The position numbers and the translations under genes are program-made. 64,000 bases of DNA, taken from contig NZ_RZIS01000006.1 of NCBI RefSeq assembly GCF_005281835.1, positions 213,808 to 277,807 on the forward strand. Reading direction: 5' to 3'. The notes under the pieces were generated by a model. The model had not been told where the DNA came from, ran no database searches, and worked only from the letters and a program-made list of their open reading frames with translations. Position 1 is the stretch's first letter. Each line of letters starts with the position of its first letter. Shown piece by piece: positions 47,150 to 56,151 of the stretch. The DNA is from Vibrio profundi (GTDB taxonomy: Bacteria > Pseudomonadota > Gammaproteobacteria > Enterobacterales > Vibrionaceae).

Positions 47150-47192
47150 GAATAACGAAATCCTTTTCAACTCACTTTATACCGTATCACTA

Positions 47193-47221
47193 CTTATACT
47201 ATATAATGCAATTGTAAACAA
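47193..47221 (-). promoter_or_regulatory. Candidate promoter for csrD and the msh assembly genes
   Basis: Minus strand: -35 TTGTTT at 47221-47216, 17-base spacer, -10 TATAAG at 47198-47193. It lies 44 bases upstream of the chosen csrD start. Confidence 0.45.
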
Positions 47222-47245
47222 AGCGTTAACTGTTTCTGTTTTAAT

Positions 47246-47270
47246 AAAAAAGCCGCGTTAAACGCGGCCT
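47246..47270 (-). terminator. Terminator after ssb
   Basis: GCCGCG and CGCGGC around a 5-base loop, followed on the minus strand by six T. It insulates ssb from csrD. Confidence 0.88.
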
Positions 47271-47282
47271 TCTTGAATCACT

Positions 47283-47834
47283 TTAGAATGGAATATCGTC
47301 ATCGAAATCCATTGGTGGCTCATTGTATTGAGGCTGAGCTTGTTGCGGAGCCTGCTGCTGAGCGGGAGCGTTGTACTGCTGCGCTTGCTGTTGCGGTGCC
47401 TGTTGCACTGCTGGCTGTTGAGGTTGGCCCCAACCGCCTTGTTGCTGGTTCATACCGCCTTGAGCAGGAGCGCCGCCCTGAGCACGGCCACCTAGCATCT
47501 GCATTACGCCATTGAAGCCCTGAACAACCACTTCTGTTGTGTAACGGTCTTGACCGCTTTGGTCTTGCCACTTACGAGTTTGCAATTGACCTTCAATGTA
47601 TACTTGAGAACCTTTACGCAGGTATTCTCCAGCCACTTCCGCTAGTTTGCCAAATAGTGCAACACGGTGCCATTCCGTTTTTTCACGCTGTTCGCCAGTC
47701 GCTTTGTCACGCCATGATTCTGACGTTGCAATCGTAATGTTCGCTACCGCACCACCGTTAGGCATGTAACGAATTTCAGGGTCGTTACCTAGGTTACCCA
47801 CTAATATAACTTTGTTTATTCCACGGCTCGCCAT
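47283..47834 (-). CDS. ssb: Single-stranded DNA-binding protein
   Basis: 183 residues. The OB fold occupies about 1-112 ([40 protein letters not shown]). A Gln/Ala/Pro-rich linker follows (about 113-172). The C-terminus is the acidic protein-interaction tip (MDFDDDIPF). It binds ssDNA in replication, repair and natural transformation. Unlike E. coli, ssb and uvrA are not directly divergent here: qstR and galU lie between them, and I see no LexA box in front of ssb. Confidence 0.97.
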   Translation of the reverse strand: MASRGINKVILVGNLGNDPEIRYMPNGGAVANITIATSESWRDKATGEQREKTEWHRVALFGKLAEVAGEYLRKGSQVYIEGQLQTRKWQDQSGQDRYTTEVVVQGFNGVMQMLGGRAQGGAPAQGGMNQQQGGWGQPQQPAVQQAPQQQAQQYNAPAQQQAPQQAQPQYNEPPMDFDDDIPF

Positions 47835-48032
47835 GATTTGCTCCGTCTAAATACATAGGTGTCTTAAAAATTTAGCGCATAAGAATAGCACGCTTTGCTG
47901 CTGTGACAAATTGCAATCCTACTCTTCATTATGGCTAAAGAATAAAAGCGTAACAATTCATGACTTTCAGAGCAGTAATACTTTTTTCGCAACTTACAAA
48001 CCACATATTTACGTTAAGAATTGATATCCAAC

Positions 48033-48056
48033 GCAACCCATCAGGTTGCATATAGT
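48033..48056 (+). promoter_or_regulatory. Inverted repeat abutting a -10 hexamer upstream of qstR
   Basis: GCAACC (48033-48038) and GGTTGC (48044-48049) flank 5 bases, directly followed by TATAGT (48051-48056), a plausible -10. The repeat would occupy the -35/-10 spacer, a classical operator position. The start codon is 55 bases further. No consensus -35 is seen. Confidence 0.45.
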
Positions 48057-48111
48057 GATGGTGTGTATTCAATGACAGAGTGAGGTTTCATTTCAACTAA
48101 TCGGTGAGCTT

Positions 48112-48759
48112 ATGAAAACATCCAGCTATAAAAGAACGCTTCACTTTCTTTGCTTAGATCCAAGCCTAAAGTATTTACACGTGGATAAATTACAACAACA
48201 TACGGCTATCAATATCCACTACATCACGCCCGAAGAATTACTGTGTATCAATAAAAAGCATCGTAACCGAATTTTGCTTATCGACCACCGCCAATACCCA
48301 ACTCTAATTGAGCACCACCCGAATCTACCCGTTGCTTGGAAAAATTATGAAGTTATTTTATTCAATGTCACACAGCGCCTCACCACTGATGAACTGATCA
48401 ACTTTGGAATATTAAAAGGACTATTTTATCGTGATGAAAAACACGACAAAGTGATTGCCGGTATTGAGGCGGTGATTGACGGACAGAATTGGCTACCGAG
48501 AACTGTATCGGCCCAACTACTCTATTATTATCGAAACATCGTGGATACCAACACTACGCCAACCAATGTAGACCTCACGATTAGAGAGCTAGAAGTTCTA
48601 AGATGCTTACAGTCGGGTTCTTCAAACACACAAATGGCTGACGATTTGTTCATCAGTGAATTCACCATCAAATCCCATCTCTATCAAATTTTCAAAAAGC
48701 TGGCTGTGAAAAACAGAGTTCAAGCAATTGCGTGGGCCAATCAAAATTTGCTTTCTTAA
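48112..48759 (+). CDS. qstR: LuxR-type regulator, QstR homologue (competence regulator)
   Basis: 215 residues. The C-terminal LuxR/FixJ helix-turn-helix is clear (about 150-212, LTIRELEVLRCLQSGSSNTQ, then ISEFTIKSHLYQIFKKL). The N-terminal half is receiver-like without phospho-acceptor signatures, as in VpsT/CsgD relatives. Position between ssb and galU matches V. cholerae QstR (VC0396), which is controlled by TfoX and HapR and activates DNA-uptake and type VI secretion genes. VpsT binds c-di-GMP with a W-[F/L/M]-[T/S]-R motif. Here the aligned motif is WLPR, so binding is doubtful. The qstR assignment rests on synteny and domain layout. Confidence 0.82.
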   Translation: MKTSSYKRTLHFLCLDPSLKYLHVDKLQQHTAINIHYITPEELLCINKKHRNRILLIDHRQYPTLIEHHPNLPVAWKNYEVILFNVTQRLTTDELINFGILKGLFYRDEKHDKVIAGIEAVIDGQNWLPRTVSAQLLYYYRNIVDTNTTPTNVDLTIRELEVLRCLQSGSSNTQMADDLFISEFTIKSHLYQIFKKLAVKNRVQAIAWANQNLLS

Positions 48760-48878
48760 ACTTCATCCACAATTTGAGAATCAATTGGGGTTTCCTCTCA
48801 TTCGATAATGATTTTTTCACATTGAGCATGATAAAGTTACGCCCATATACATAACTTAAAAAATAAATAGGTCTTATC

Positions 48879-49751
48879 ATGATCAAAAAATGCCTTTTCC
48901 CGGCAGCTGGTTACGGTACACGTTTTTTACCTGCCACTAAATCAATGCCAAAGGAAATGATGCCGGTGGTTAATAAACCGCTAATCGAATACGGTGTCGA
49001 AGAAGCAATACAAGCTGGTATGGATGGTATGTGCATTGTGACTGGACGTGGCAAACACTCCATCATGGATCACTTTGATAAGAACTATGAACTCGAGCAC
49101 CAAATTAACGGCACTAACAAAGAAGAGCTACTGGACGATATTCGTGAAATCATTGATTCGGCGAACTTTACCTATATTCGTCAACGCGAAATGAAAGGGT
49201 TAGGTCATGCTATCCTTACCGGTCGTGAGCTCGTCGGCGACGAACCTTTTGCTGTGGTACTGGCAGATGATCTTTGTGTGAACGAGCAACAAGGTGTACT
49301 CGCACAAATGGTGGCTTTATATAAACAGTTCCGTTGTTCAATAGTAGCAGTTCAAGAAGTACCAGAAGATGAAACCCATAAATATGGCGTAATCTCGGGT
49401 GAAATGATCAAAGATGATCTTTACCGTGTCGATGATATGGTCGAAAAACCAGAAGCAGGAACCGCTCCGAGTAATCTAGCAATCATTGGCCGATACATCT
49501 TAACGCCAGACATTTTTGAACTGATCGAACAAACGGAGCCAGGTAAAGGTGGAGAAATCCAAATTACCGACGCGCTATTGAAACAGGCTAAAGCAGGTTG
49601 TGTGCTGGCTTATAAATTCAAAGGGCAACGCTTCGATTGCGGTAGTGTTGAAGGCTATATTGAAGCGACAAACTACTGCTTTGAAAACCTATATAAAAAA
49701 GACGAGCAGAAAGTTGAGCTAGATAAGCATTCGACGAAGAAAGAAGCATAA
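48879..49751 (+). CDS. galU: UTP-glucose-1-phosphate uridylyltransferase
   Basis: 290 residues. The nucleotidyltransferase signature FPAAGYGTRFLPATKSMPKE is at residues 7-26. VVLADDLCVNEQQGVLAQMV, VEKPEAGTAPSNLAIIGRYI and FDCGSVEGYIEATNY are in order. It makes UDP-glucose for galactose metabolism, LPS core and exopolysaccharide. It is followed by its own terminator, so it is not cotranscribed with uvrA. Confidence 0.97.
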   Translation: MIKKCLFPAAGYGTRFLPATKSMPKEMMPVVNKPLIEYGVEEAIQAGMDGMCIVTGRGKHSIMDHFDKNYELEHQINGTNKEELLDDIREIIDSANFTYIRQREMKGLGHAILTGRELVGDEPFAVVLADDLCVNEQQGVLAQMVALYKQFRCSIVAVQEVPEDETHKYGVISGEMIKDDLYRVDDMVEKPEAGTAPSNLAIIGRYILTPDIFELIEQTEPGKGGEIQITDALLKQAKAGCVLAYKFKGQRFDCGSVEGYIEATNYCFENLYKKDEQKVELDKHSTKKEA

Positions 49752-49770
49752 GCTCGCTTTACTCTTGTTT

Positions 49771-49798
49771 AAAGGCGCTCATACAGAGCGCCTTTTTT
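49771..49798 (+). terminator. Terminator after galU
   Basis: AAAGGCGCTC and GAGCGCCTTT form a perfect 10-bp stem around ATACA, then T-rich sequence. It ends 3 bases before the LexA box of uvrA. Confidence 0.92.
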
Positions 49799-49800
49799 AT

Positions 49801-49820
49801 TACTGTTTTTTTATCCAGTA
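49801..49820 (+). promoter_or_regulatory. LexA (SOS) box for uvrA
   Basis: TACTGTTTTTTTATCCAGTA. The core CTGT-N8-CCAG differs from CTGT-N8-ACAG at one base, and the outer TACTG/CAGTA arms are perfectly palindromic. It lies 65 bases upstream of the uvrA start codon, a typical operator position. uvrA is SOS-controlled in E. coli. Confidence 0.85.
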
Positions 49821-49884
49821 ATTCTTTGCACAAATCTCACACTATGTAATACTTGTTGGACTGAAAATTACATGGTCAGCAGAG

Positions 49885-52710
49885 ATGGATAAAATAGAAG
49901 TCAGAGGCGCTAGAACTCACAACCTAAAAGATATTAACCTCACCATTCCCCGCGATAAGCTTATCGTTATTACGGGACTTTCTGGTTCAGGGAAATCTTC
50001 ACTCGCCTTTGACACCTTATACGCCGAAGGTCAACGCCGCTACGTTGAGTCTCTTTCTGCTTATGCTCGTCAATTTTTGTCTCTAATGGAGAAGCCTGAC
50101 GTCGACCATATTGAGGGTCTGTCGCCAGCAATATCTATCGAGCAAAAGTCCACTTCGCATAACCCTCGCTCTACCGTTGGAACCATTACTGAAGTGTATG
50201 ATTACTTGCGCTTATTGTATGCGCGAGTTGGTGAGCCTCGATGTCCAGATCACCACACACCTTTGGCCGCCCAAACCATTAGTCAGATGGTTGATAAAGT
50301 TCTTGAGCTACCAGAAGGCTCTAAAATGATGCTACTCGCACCAATCATTAAAGAACGTAAAGGTGAACATGTTAAGACGCTAGAAAACTTAGCTGCCCAA
50401 GGTTTTATTCGTGCACGCATCGATGGTGAAACTTGCGATCTCTCCGATCCACCAGCACTGGAACTACATAAGAAGCACACTATCGAAGTGGTCGTCGATC
50501 GTTTCAAAGTACGCCCCGATCTTCAACAACGTCTTGCTGAATCCTTTGAAACAACATTAGAGCTCTCAGGTGGTATTGCCGTGGTTAGCTGGATGGATGA
50601 TTCTGACAAAGAAGAAATCATCTTCTCAGCTAATTTTGCCTGCAGCCACTGTGGCTACAGCATGCAAGAATTAGAGCCCCGCCTATTCTCTTTTAATAAT
50701 CCAGCAGGCGCTTGTGGTACCTGTGATGGATTAGGCGTTCAGCAATACTTCGACCCTAGTCGAGTCATTTTGGACGAAAATTTAAGTATTGCCGAAGGCG
50801 CAATCAAAGGCTGGGACCAAAAGAACTATTATTATTTCCAAATGCTGACCTCTTTATCGGAGCATTATGGATTTGATTTATACGCACCATTCAAAGGTCT
50901 GCCAAAGAAAACCAAAGACATTATTTTAAAGGGTTCTGGCCGCACTGAAGTTGAGTTCAAATACATCAACGACCGTGGCGACATACGCGTAAAACGCCAC
51001 CCTTTTGAAGGGATACTCAATACATTAGAGCGCCGCTACCGCGACACTGAATCCAATGCTGTTCGAGAAGATCTAGCCAAGTACATCTCTACTAAGTCTT
51101 GCTCTAGCTGTGATGGCACTCGATTAAGAGTTGAAGCGAGAAATGTCTTTATCGGCGATACGGCTCTCCCAAAAATAGTTGAACTCAGCATCGCGGATGC
51201 GCTGCAATTTTTCCAATCGCTACAATTAGAAGGTCAGCGCGCGCAAATTGCAGAAAAGGTCATGAAAGAGATCAATGATCGTCTGCACTTCTTAGTTAAC
51301 GTAGGCCTAAATTACCTCAATTTATCACGCAGTGCTGAAACCTTATCAGGTGGAGAAGCGCAGCGTATCCGCCTCGCAAGTCAAATCGGAGCCGGTCTTG
51401 TTGGCGTAATGTATGTATTGGATGAACCTTCAATAGGTTTACACCAGCGCGATAATGAACGTCTACTAAAAACTCTGGTTCATCTAAGAGATTTAGGTAA
51501 TACAGTACTCGTAGTTGAGCATGACGAAGATGCGATTCGCTGCGCCGATCATGTGATTGATATCGGCCCAGGTGCGGGAGTTCACGGTGGACAAGTTGTA
51601 GCTGAAGGTACAATAGATGACATTCTAGCTAATCCTAATTCACTTACGGGCCAGTACCTGAGTGGAAAAAAGGAAATCGCAATTCCTGAGCAAAGAACAC
51701 CTATCGATAAAAAGAAAGTGGTCGAACTCATTGGGGCAACTGGTAACAACTTAAAGGAAGTCACTGCAACCATTCCCGTTGGCCTGTTCAGTTGTATTAC
51801 AGGGGTGTCAGGTTCAGGTAAATCAACTCTCATCAATGACACTTTCTTTAAAATTGCTCATACCCAACTTAACGGTGCTACAACAGCACTGCCAGCTCCG
51901 TACCAGAAAATCAAAGGATTAGAACATTTCGATAAAGTTATCGACATTGACCAAAGCCCAATCGGACGCACACCTCGTTCCAACCCTGCGACTTACACTG
52001 GTATTTTCACGCCAATTCGAGAGTTGTTCTCTGGTACACAAGAGGCACGCTCTCGCGGTTATAAACCGGGACGCTTCAGCTTTAACGTTCGCGGTGGGCG
52101 CTGTGAAGCTTGTCAGGGTGACGGCGTTATAAAAGTCGAGATGCATTTCTTACCCGATGTGTACGTACCTTGTGATGTGTGTAAAGGAAAAAGATATAAC
52201 CGAGAAACACTCGAAGTTCATTACAAAGGCAAAACCATAGATGAAGTACTCGAAATGACAGTAGAAGATGCTCGCGTATTTTTCGATCCTGTTCCGGTTA
52301 TTGCCCGTAAATTACAAACCTTGATGGACGTGGGTTTGTCTTACATTCGTTTAGGCCAAGCCGCCACGACCCTGTCTGGAGGTGAAGCTCAACGCGTCAA
52401 ACTTGCACGTGAACTTTCCAAACGTGATACAGGAAAAACGCTCTATATCTTAGACGAGCCAACTACCGGCCTGCACTTCCATGATATTCAACAGCTCTTA
52501 ACGGTACTTCACCGATTGAGGGATCATGGCAATACTGTTGTCGTGATTGAACACAATTTGGATGTGATTAAAACCGCTGACTGGATTATTGATTTGGGTC
52601 CAGAAGGCGGCCAAGGAGGAGGCGAAATTATCGCTGCTGGTACACCTGAAGATGTGGCATTAGTCGAAGGTTCTCATACCGCCAGGTTCCTTAAGCCTAT
52701 GTTAAAGTAA
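49885..52710 (+). CDS. uvrA: Excinuclease ABC subunit A
   Basis: 941 residues, one more than E. coli UvrA. Two ABC ATPase modules are complete: Walker A in [20 protein letters not shown] (about 31) and [19 protein letters not shown] (about 640), signature [18 protein letters not shown] and [18 protein letters not shown]. The zinc-binding CxxC pairs are present ([32 protein letters not shown]). It recognises DNA lesions in nucleotide excision repair with UvrB. A LexA box lies upstream and a terminator follows. Confidence 0.98.
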   Translation: MDKIEVRGARTHNLKDINLTIPRDKLIVITGLSGSGKSSLAFDTLYAEGQRRYVESLSAYARQFLSLMEKPDVDHIEGLSPAISIEQKSTSHNPRSTVGTITEVYDYLRLLYARVGEPRCPDHHTPLAAQTISQMVDKVLELPEGSKMMLLAPIIKERKGEHVKTLENLAAQGFIRARIDGETCDLSDPPALELHKKHTIEVVVDRFKVRPDLQQRLAESFETTLELSGGIAVVSWMDDSDKEEIIFSANFACSHCGYSMQELEPRLFSFNNPAGACGTCDGLGVQQYFDPSRVILDENLSIAEGAIKGWDQKNYYYFQMLTSLSEHYGFDLYAPFKGLPKKTKDIILKGSGRTEVEFKYINDRGDIRVKRHPFEGILNTLERRYRDTESNAVREDLAKYISTKSCSSCDGTRLRVEARNVFIGDTALPKIVELSIADALQFFQSLQLEGQRAQIAEKVMKEINDRLHFLVNVGLNYLNLSRSAETLSGGEAQRIRLASQIGAGLVGVMYVLDEPSIGLHQRDNERLLKTLVHLRDLGNTVLVVEHDEDAIRCADHVIDIGPGAGVHGGQVVAEGTIDDILANPNSLTGQYLSGKKEIAIPEQRTPIDKKKVVELIGATGNNLKEVTATIPVGLFSCITGVSGSGKSTLINDTFFKIAHTQLNGATTALPAPYQKIKGLEHFDKVIDIDQSPIGRTPRSNPATYTGIFTPIRELFSGTQEARSRGYKPGRFSFNVRGGRCEACQGDGVIKVEMHFLPDVYVPCDVCKGKRYNRETLEVHYKGKTIDEVLEMTVEDARVFFDPVPVIARKLQTLMDVGLSYIRLGQAATTLSGGEAQRVKLARELSKRDTGKTLYILDEPTTGLHFHDIQQLLTVLHRLRDHGNTVVVIEHNLDVIKTADWIIDLGPEGGQGGGEIIAAGTPEDVALVEGSHTARFLKPMLK

Positions 52711-52730
52711 TAAAAAACGCTAAAGTAATA

Positions 52731-52766
52731 GAGCTTGCCCAACATAAAGGCAAGCTCTTCTTCTTT
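52731..52766 (+). terminator. Terminator after uvrA
   Basis: GAGCTTGCC and GGCAAGCTC form a perfect 9-bp stem around a 9-base loop, followed by TTCTTCTTT. It lies in the short gap before pglL, whose ribosome-binding site CAGGAA follows directly. Confidence 0.75.
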
Positions 52767-52781
52767 CAGGAACCACTTTTT

Positions 52782-54548
52782 ATGGCAACGATACATACTA
52801 GCGGTACACAGCTAGAGCCTCAGCTCAAGCGCTTACCGTTAAACAAACCATTTTTAGTCACTCTTGGCATAGTCTTCTTACTCGCCATGCATTTCTTTAT
52901 GCCGAACCCAGGAGGAGCAGGCTTAGCTCTCTCATTTAATACAACAACATGGTTAGTATTAAGCTTTACTCTAGCCATCGGGTTTTATCAGTTGGCGAGT
53001 AACCGGTTCTTCCGCTACTCAAAACTGACAATCGGTTTGCTGATCAGCTGCATCATCTTAACACTTCCCGTTTTGTACCCCGACTCAGACTTATCAAACG
53101 CATCATCAAGACTGATTGGCTTATGGGCTGGCTTTTCTCTGTTTTTACTATTACAGCAATTTCATTTTACCAATAGTCAAAAGCAACGGTTACTGTGGTT
53201 TATCGCTTTAGCTGTCACCATTCAAGCTGCGTTTGGTTACATACAATTTCTCGCTCTAGAGCCTGGTAATTTTTTTGGTTATAACACCATAGCCAATCGC
53301 CCATATGGCATTTTCCAACAACCCAATGTTATGGCGAGTTTTCTAGCTACAGGGCTCGTCATTTCTGCCTACTTGCTTGCACGGCAACCTCACAAATACA
53401 ACCAACGACTCAGTAAAGTTAGTCTGTTGTATGTTTTACCATTACTAACGATTCCATTATTGGTGACACTGGCATCACGAACAGGTTGGCTATCGGCCAC
53501 TTTAGCTGGAGCTTTTGTGCTCCCTTATCTTTATAAGTATTCCACTCCAAAACGATTTATTGGATGGTGTGTCTCCGTCGTGCTCGGAGTTATCACTGGT
53601 ATCATACTTTCAAGCTACAATGCAGGAGAAGGTGGCAGCTTAGCAGCTAAGAAAGCAGATTTAGATAGCCCAAGAGATTATATGTATGCACAATCTCTGG
53701 ATATGATGATCGAGAAGCCTTTCACTGGGTATGGCTATGGAAAGTTCGAATCAGAATATATTCTTTACACCGCACGACAGCATCAACTCAACAGCAGCTA
53801 CACGCCAGGGTTACCATCAATGGATCACCCGCATAATGAATTACTGTATTGGGGTGTTGAGGGAGGCATAGTCCCTATCATAGGTATTCTTCTTGCAGCA
53901 TTGATGGTACTAACTCGGATAATAAGTGCGAATAAGGGCACGCGATTAGCAATGTTCGCGTTGTTTATCCCAATTACCTTACATTCTCAATTGGAATACC
54001 CGTTTTATCACTCGGCAATTCATTGGATCACTTTTATTATTTTACTGTATTGGGTGGATCAAAGAGTTTCTAGCTATTCAGAACAAAGCTTCAGCATTAT
54101 CAGTAAAACGCTTTTCAGAGTGCTTAGTTTAGTGCTACCAATTGTCGTGACCTTTTATATGGTCAGCGCTTTGCATACCAACTACGTTCTCACTAAGTTC
54201 GAACAATCTAAACCTAAGAACCCTGATTTACTTAATGAAGTCACCAATCCCGTCGTTTGGAAAGACCGTTTCGACTGGGATGTATACAGCACCTATCTCA
54301 ATATCGGTTTGTATACTGCAGACCCAACATTAATTCAGCCATATGTTGATTGGTCACTAGAGATAATCAAAAGTAAACCCCGGCCAGCCTTTTACAGTAA
54401 CTTAATTCTTGCTTATCAGGGGTTAGGAGACACTAGTCGAGCAGAGCAAATTCGAACTGAAGCAATGTTTTTATTTCCAAACAAAGACTTCTCAAAAGTT
54501 CAATATAAAAAGCCTTCTGTGGCTCAGTCAGCGACAAAAAGTGAATAA
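52782..54548 (+). CDS. pglL: PglL-type protein O-oligosaccharyltransferase
   Basis: 588 residues with about ten to twelve membrane helices and a C-terminal soluble tail with TPR-like character (about 490-575). The Wzy/O-antigen ligase signature is in the large periplasmic loop: SYTPGLPSMDHPHNELLYWG, with the conserved His residues (about 340-360). IANRPYGIFQQPNVMASFLA, with the family's GxxxQPN motif, fits the PglL N-terminal domain. PglL enzymes move lipid-linked glycans to Ser residues of periplasmic proteins, pilins included. A functional PglL of V. cholerae has been reported and lies at the same position. O-antigen ligase activity cannot be excluded by sequence alone. Confidence 0.88.
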   Translation: MATIHTSGTQLEPQLKRLPLNKPFLVTLGIVFLLAMHFFMPNPGGAGLALSFNTTTWLVLSFTLAIGFYQLASNRFFRYSKLTIGLLISCIILTLPVLYPDSDLSNASSRLIGLWAGFSLFLLLQQFHFTNSQKQRLLWFIALAVTIQAAFGYIQFLALEPGNFFGYNTIANRPYGIFQQPNVMASFLATGLVISAYLLARQPHKYNQRLSKVSLLYVLPLLTIPLLVTLASRTGWLSATLAGAFVLPYLYKYSTPKRFIGWCVSVVLGVITGIILSSYNAGEGGSLAAKKADLDSPRDYMYAQSLDMMIEKPFTGYGYGKFESEYILYTARQHQLNSSYTPGLPSMDHPHNELLYWGVEGGIVPIIGILLAALMVLTRIISANKGTRLAMFALFIPITLHSQLEYPFYHSAIHWITFIILLYWVDQRVSSYSEQSFSIISKTLFRVLSLVLPIVVTFYMVSALHTNYVLTKFEQSKPKNPDLLNEVTNPVVWKDRFDWDVYSTYLNIGLYTADPTLIQPYVDWSLEIIKSKPRPAFYSNLILAYQGLGDTSRAEQIRTEAMFLFPNKDFSKVQYKKPSVAQSATKSE

Positions 54549-54551
54549 TAA

Positions 54552-54573
54552 AAAGGAGGCTTTAGCCTCCTTT
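54552..54573. terminator. Bidirectional terminator between pglL and the aminotransferase
   Basis: AAAGGAGGC pairs with GCCTCCTTT around TTTA. It is symmetrical and serves both convergent genes. Confidence 0.85.
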
Positions 54574-54576
54574 CTG

Positions 54577-55695
54577 TTATTGCAGCGCTTCTTCTAAAGC
54601 TCTCAAACATAGAGAGACATTTTCACTACGAGCTCCATAGCCCATTAAACCGATACGCCAAGCTTTTCCTGCCAGAGCCCCTAAGCCGGCACCAATTTCA
54701 AGATTATATTCTTCCAATAAATGACTACGAACTTTTACTTCATCTATCCCATCTGGGATGTAAATAGCGTTCAACTGAGGTAAGCGACTCGCTTCCTCTA
54801 CGACAAAACTGAAGCCAAGCTTTTCTAAGCCAACTTTCAGTTTATTGTGCATCGCCTTATGTCGTGCCCATGAGTTTTCTAAGCCTTCATTTTTTAGAAG
54901 AACCAATGACTCATGTAAAGCATACAAACTATTCACTGGCGCCGTGTGGTGATAACTACGTTTACCTTCCCCACTCCAATAACCAAGCACTAAACTTTGA
55001 TCCAAGAACCAGCTTTGGATTGGTGCTTTACGTGCCTGAATCTTTTCCACAGCCTTTGGTGAAAAAGTGACAGGTGAGAGCCCAGGTACACAAGATAGGC
55101 ACTTTTGGCTCCCCGAATACACGGCATCCAATTGCCATTCATCGACCAGTAGTGGCACACCTCCTAGTGAAGTTACCGCATCGACAATCGTCAACGCGTC
55201 ATATTGTCTCGCTAACTCTGAAATCGCTTTGGCATCAGATAGGGCACCTGTAGATGTTTCGGCGTGAACAAAGGCCACAACGGCTACGTCAGGGTTGTCT
55301 TTAAGAGCTTGCTCTACTTTCTCAATCGAAACCGGAGCACCCCATTCATCATCGATAACAATGGCTTCTCCACCGCAACGAATGACATTTTCGCGCATTC
55401 GTTCACCAAAAACACCGTTACGACAAACTAATACTTTTTCTCCAGGTTCAATCAGGTTAACAAAACATGTTTCCATACCTGCGCTGCCAGGAGCTGATAC
55501 CGCTATCGTGAACTCATTTTCAGTTTGAAAAGCGTATTTGAGTAGCTGCTTTAACTCATCCATCATGCCTATAAACAGTGGATCTAAGTGACCGATAGTT
55601 GGGCGACTTAATGCTTGAAGCACCTGTGGTGAAATATCTGATGGTCCTGGCCCCATAAGCGTACGATGAGGTGGAATAAAACTGGTAATCGACAT
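54577..55695 (-). CDS. Class V pyridoxal-phosphate aminotransferase (alanine-glyoxylate / serine-pyruvate type)
   Basis: 372 residues from ATG 55695 (MSITSFIPPHRTLMGPGPSD), which has GGAG 6 bases upstream. The PLP-binding lysine lies in AVYSGSQKCLSCVPGLSP (about residue 200). VVAFVHAETSTGA and TIVDAVTSLGGVPL hold the Asp that contacts the cofactor ring. LGALAGKAWRIGLMGYGARSENV near the C-terminus is typical of the AGT/SPT group. It would transfer amino groups between alanine or serine and glyoxylate or pyruvate. The true substrate is uncertain. It is divergent from lysC. Confidence 0.88.
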   Translation of the reverse strand: MSITSFIPPHRTLMGPGPSDISPQVLQALSRPTIGHLDPLFIGMMDELKQLLKYAFQTENEFTIAVSAPGSAGMETCFVNLIEPGEKVLVCRNGVFGERMRENVIRCGGEAIVIDDEWGAPVSIEKVEQALKDNPDVAVVAFVHAETSTGALSDAKAISELARQYDALTIVDAVTSLGGVPLLVDEWQLDAVYSGSQKCLSCVPGLSPVTFSPKAVEKIQARKAPIQSWFLDQSLVLGYWSGEGKRSYHHTAPVNSLYALHESLVLLKNEGLENSWARHKAMHNKLKVGLEKLGFSFVVEEASRLPQLNAIYIPDGIDEVKVRSHLLEEYNLEIGAGLGALAGKAWRIGLMGYGARSENVSLCLRALEEALQ

Positions 55696-55832
55696 GGGAG
55701 CTCCCTGCATACAATGATGTGAACAAATACATTAAAGCAATTTTCCACTTGCAGCAATTAGCCCAAGGTATACAGGTCAAACCACCATCACATTGTTGCT
55801 AAAATAATTTTACTTTTCTGTCACTTTACCAA

Positions 55833-55861
55833 TTGACATTCAGGTCACAAAAACGTTCAAT
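55833..55861 (+). promoter_or_regulatory. Sigma-70 promoter for lysC
   Basis: Perfect -35 TTGACA at 55833-55838, 17-base spacer, -10 TTCAAT at 55856-55861 (4 of 6). Predicted start is near 55868, just before the riboswitch. Confidence 0.65.
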
Positions 55862-55869
55862 GAAATAGC

Positions 55870-56050
55870 TATCTAGCAGAAGAGGAGCATTGCCCAGGTA
55901 GATGTTTTGTGGAACCTCATTTCCAATACAAAACATTCAGGGGGAGCAATGCCGAGGTAATTAGAACATGTGGGTTCTAACTATCGGTTGTTTAGGCTGA
56001 ATCCTATCAACTGTCGCCATTTCTATATGGTGAAGAGCTTCTGAGGTGAC
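55870..56050 (+). promoter_or_regulatory. Lysine riboswitch (L box)
   Basis: Sequence elements match the E. coli lysC leader in order: AGAAGAGGAGCATTGCCCA, then GGTAG, later GGGGGAGCAATGCCGAGGTA, GGCTGAATCCTAT, CTGTCGCCA and a closing GCTTCTGAGGTGAC. The P1 stem is CAGAAG (55877-55882) with CTTCTG (56038-56043). The aptamer senses lysine, the feedback signal for aspartokinase III. After P1 there is no strong terminator hairpin before the start codon, so control is likely at translation or mRNA stability, as described for E. coli lysC. Confidence 0.93.
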
Positions 56051-56151
56051 TATTCAAATAATTCCTCTCTTTTTGCTCTAAAACTCTCTTCAAACATTGG
56101 ATGTTGGATTACCAACTGTAATTTATCTTAGGAAGTCGTGGGAGAAATGTC

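Larger units (their letters stand above)
55696..56151. other. Aminotransferase-lysC divergent intergenic region
   Basis: 456 bases. From 55833 on it holds the lysC promoter, the lysine riboswitch and an unstructured segment of about 90 bases before the start codon. The left 135 bases must hold the aminotransferase promoter, which I cannot pinpoint. Confidence 0.75.

Noticed and set aside
47273..47515. 80-codon frame antisense to ssb
   Set aside because: It is the complement of the Gln/Ala/Pro-rich linker of SSB, a biased composition that produces open antisense frames.
47835..48111. LexA box in front of ssb
   Set aside because: I looked for CTGT-N8-ACAG with up to one mismatch and found none. 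The nearest candidate, CTGTGACAAATTGCAA, lacks the right half.
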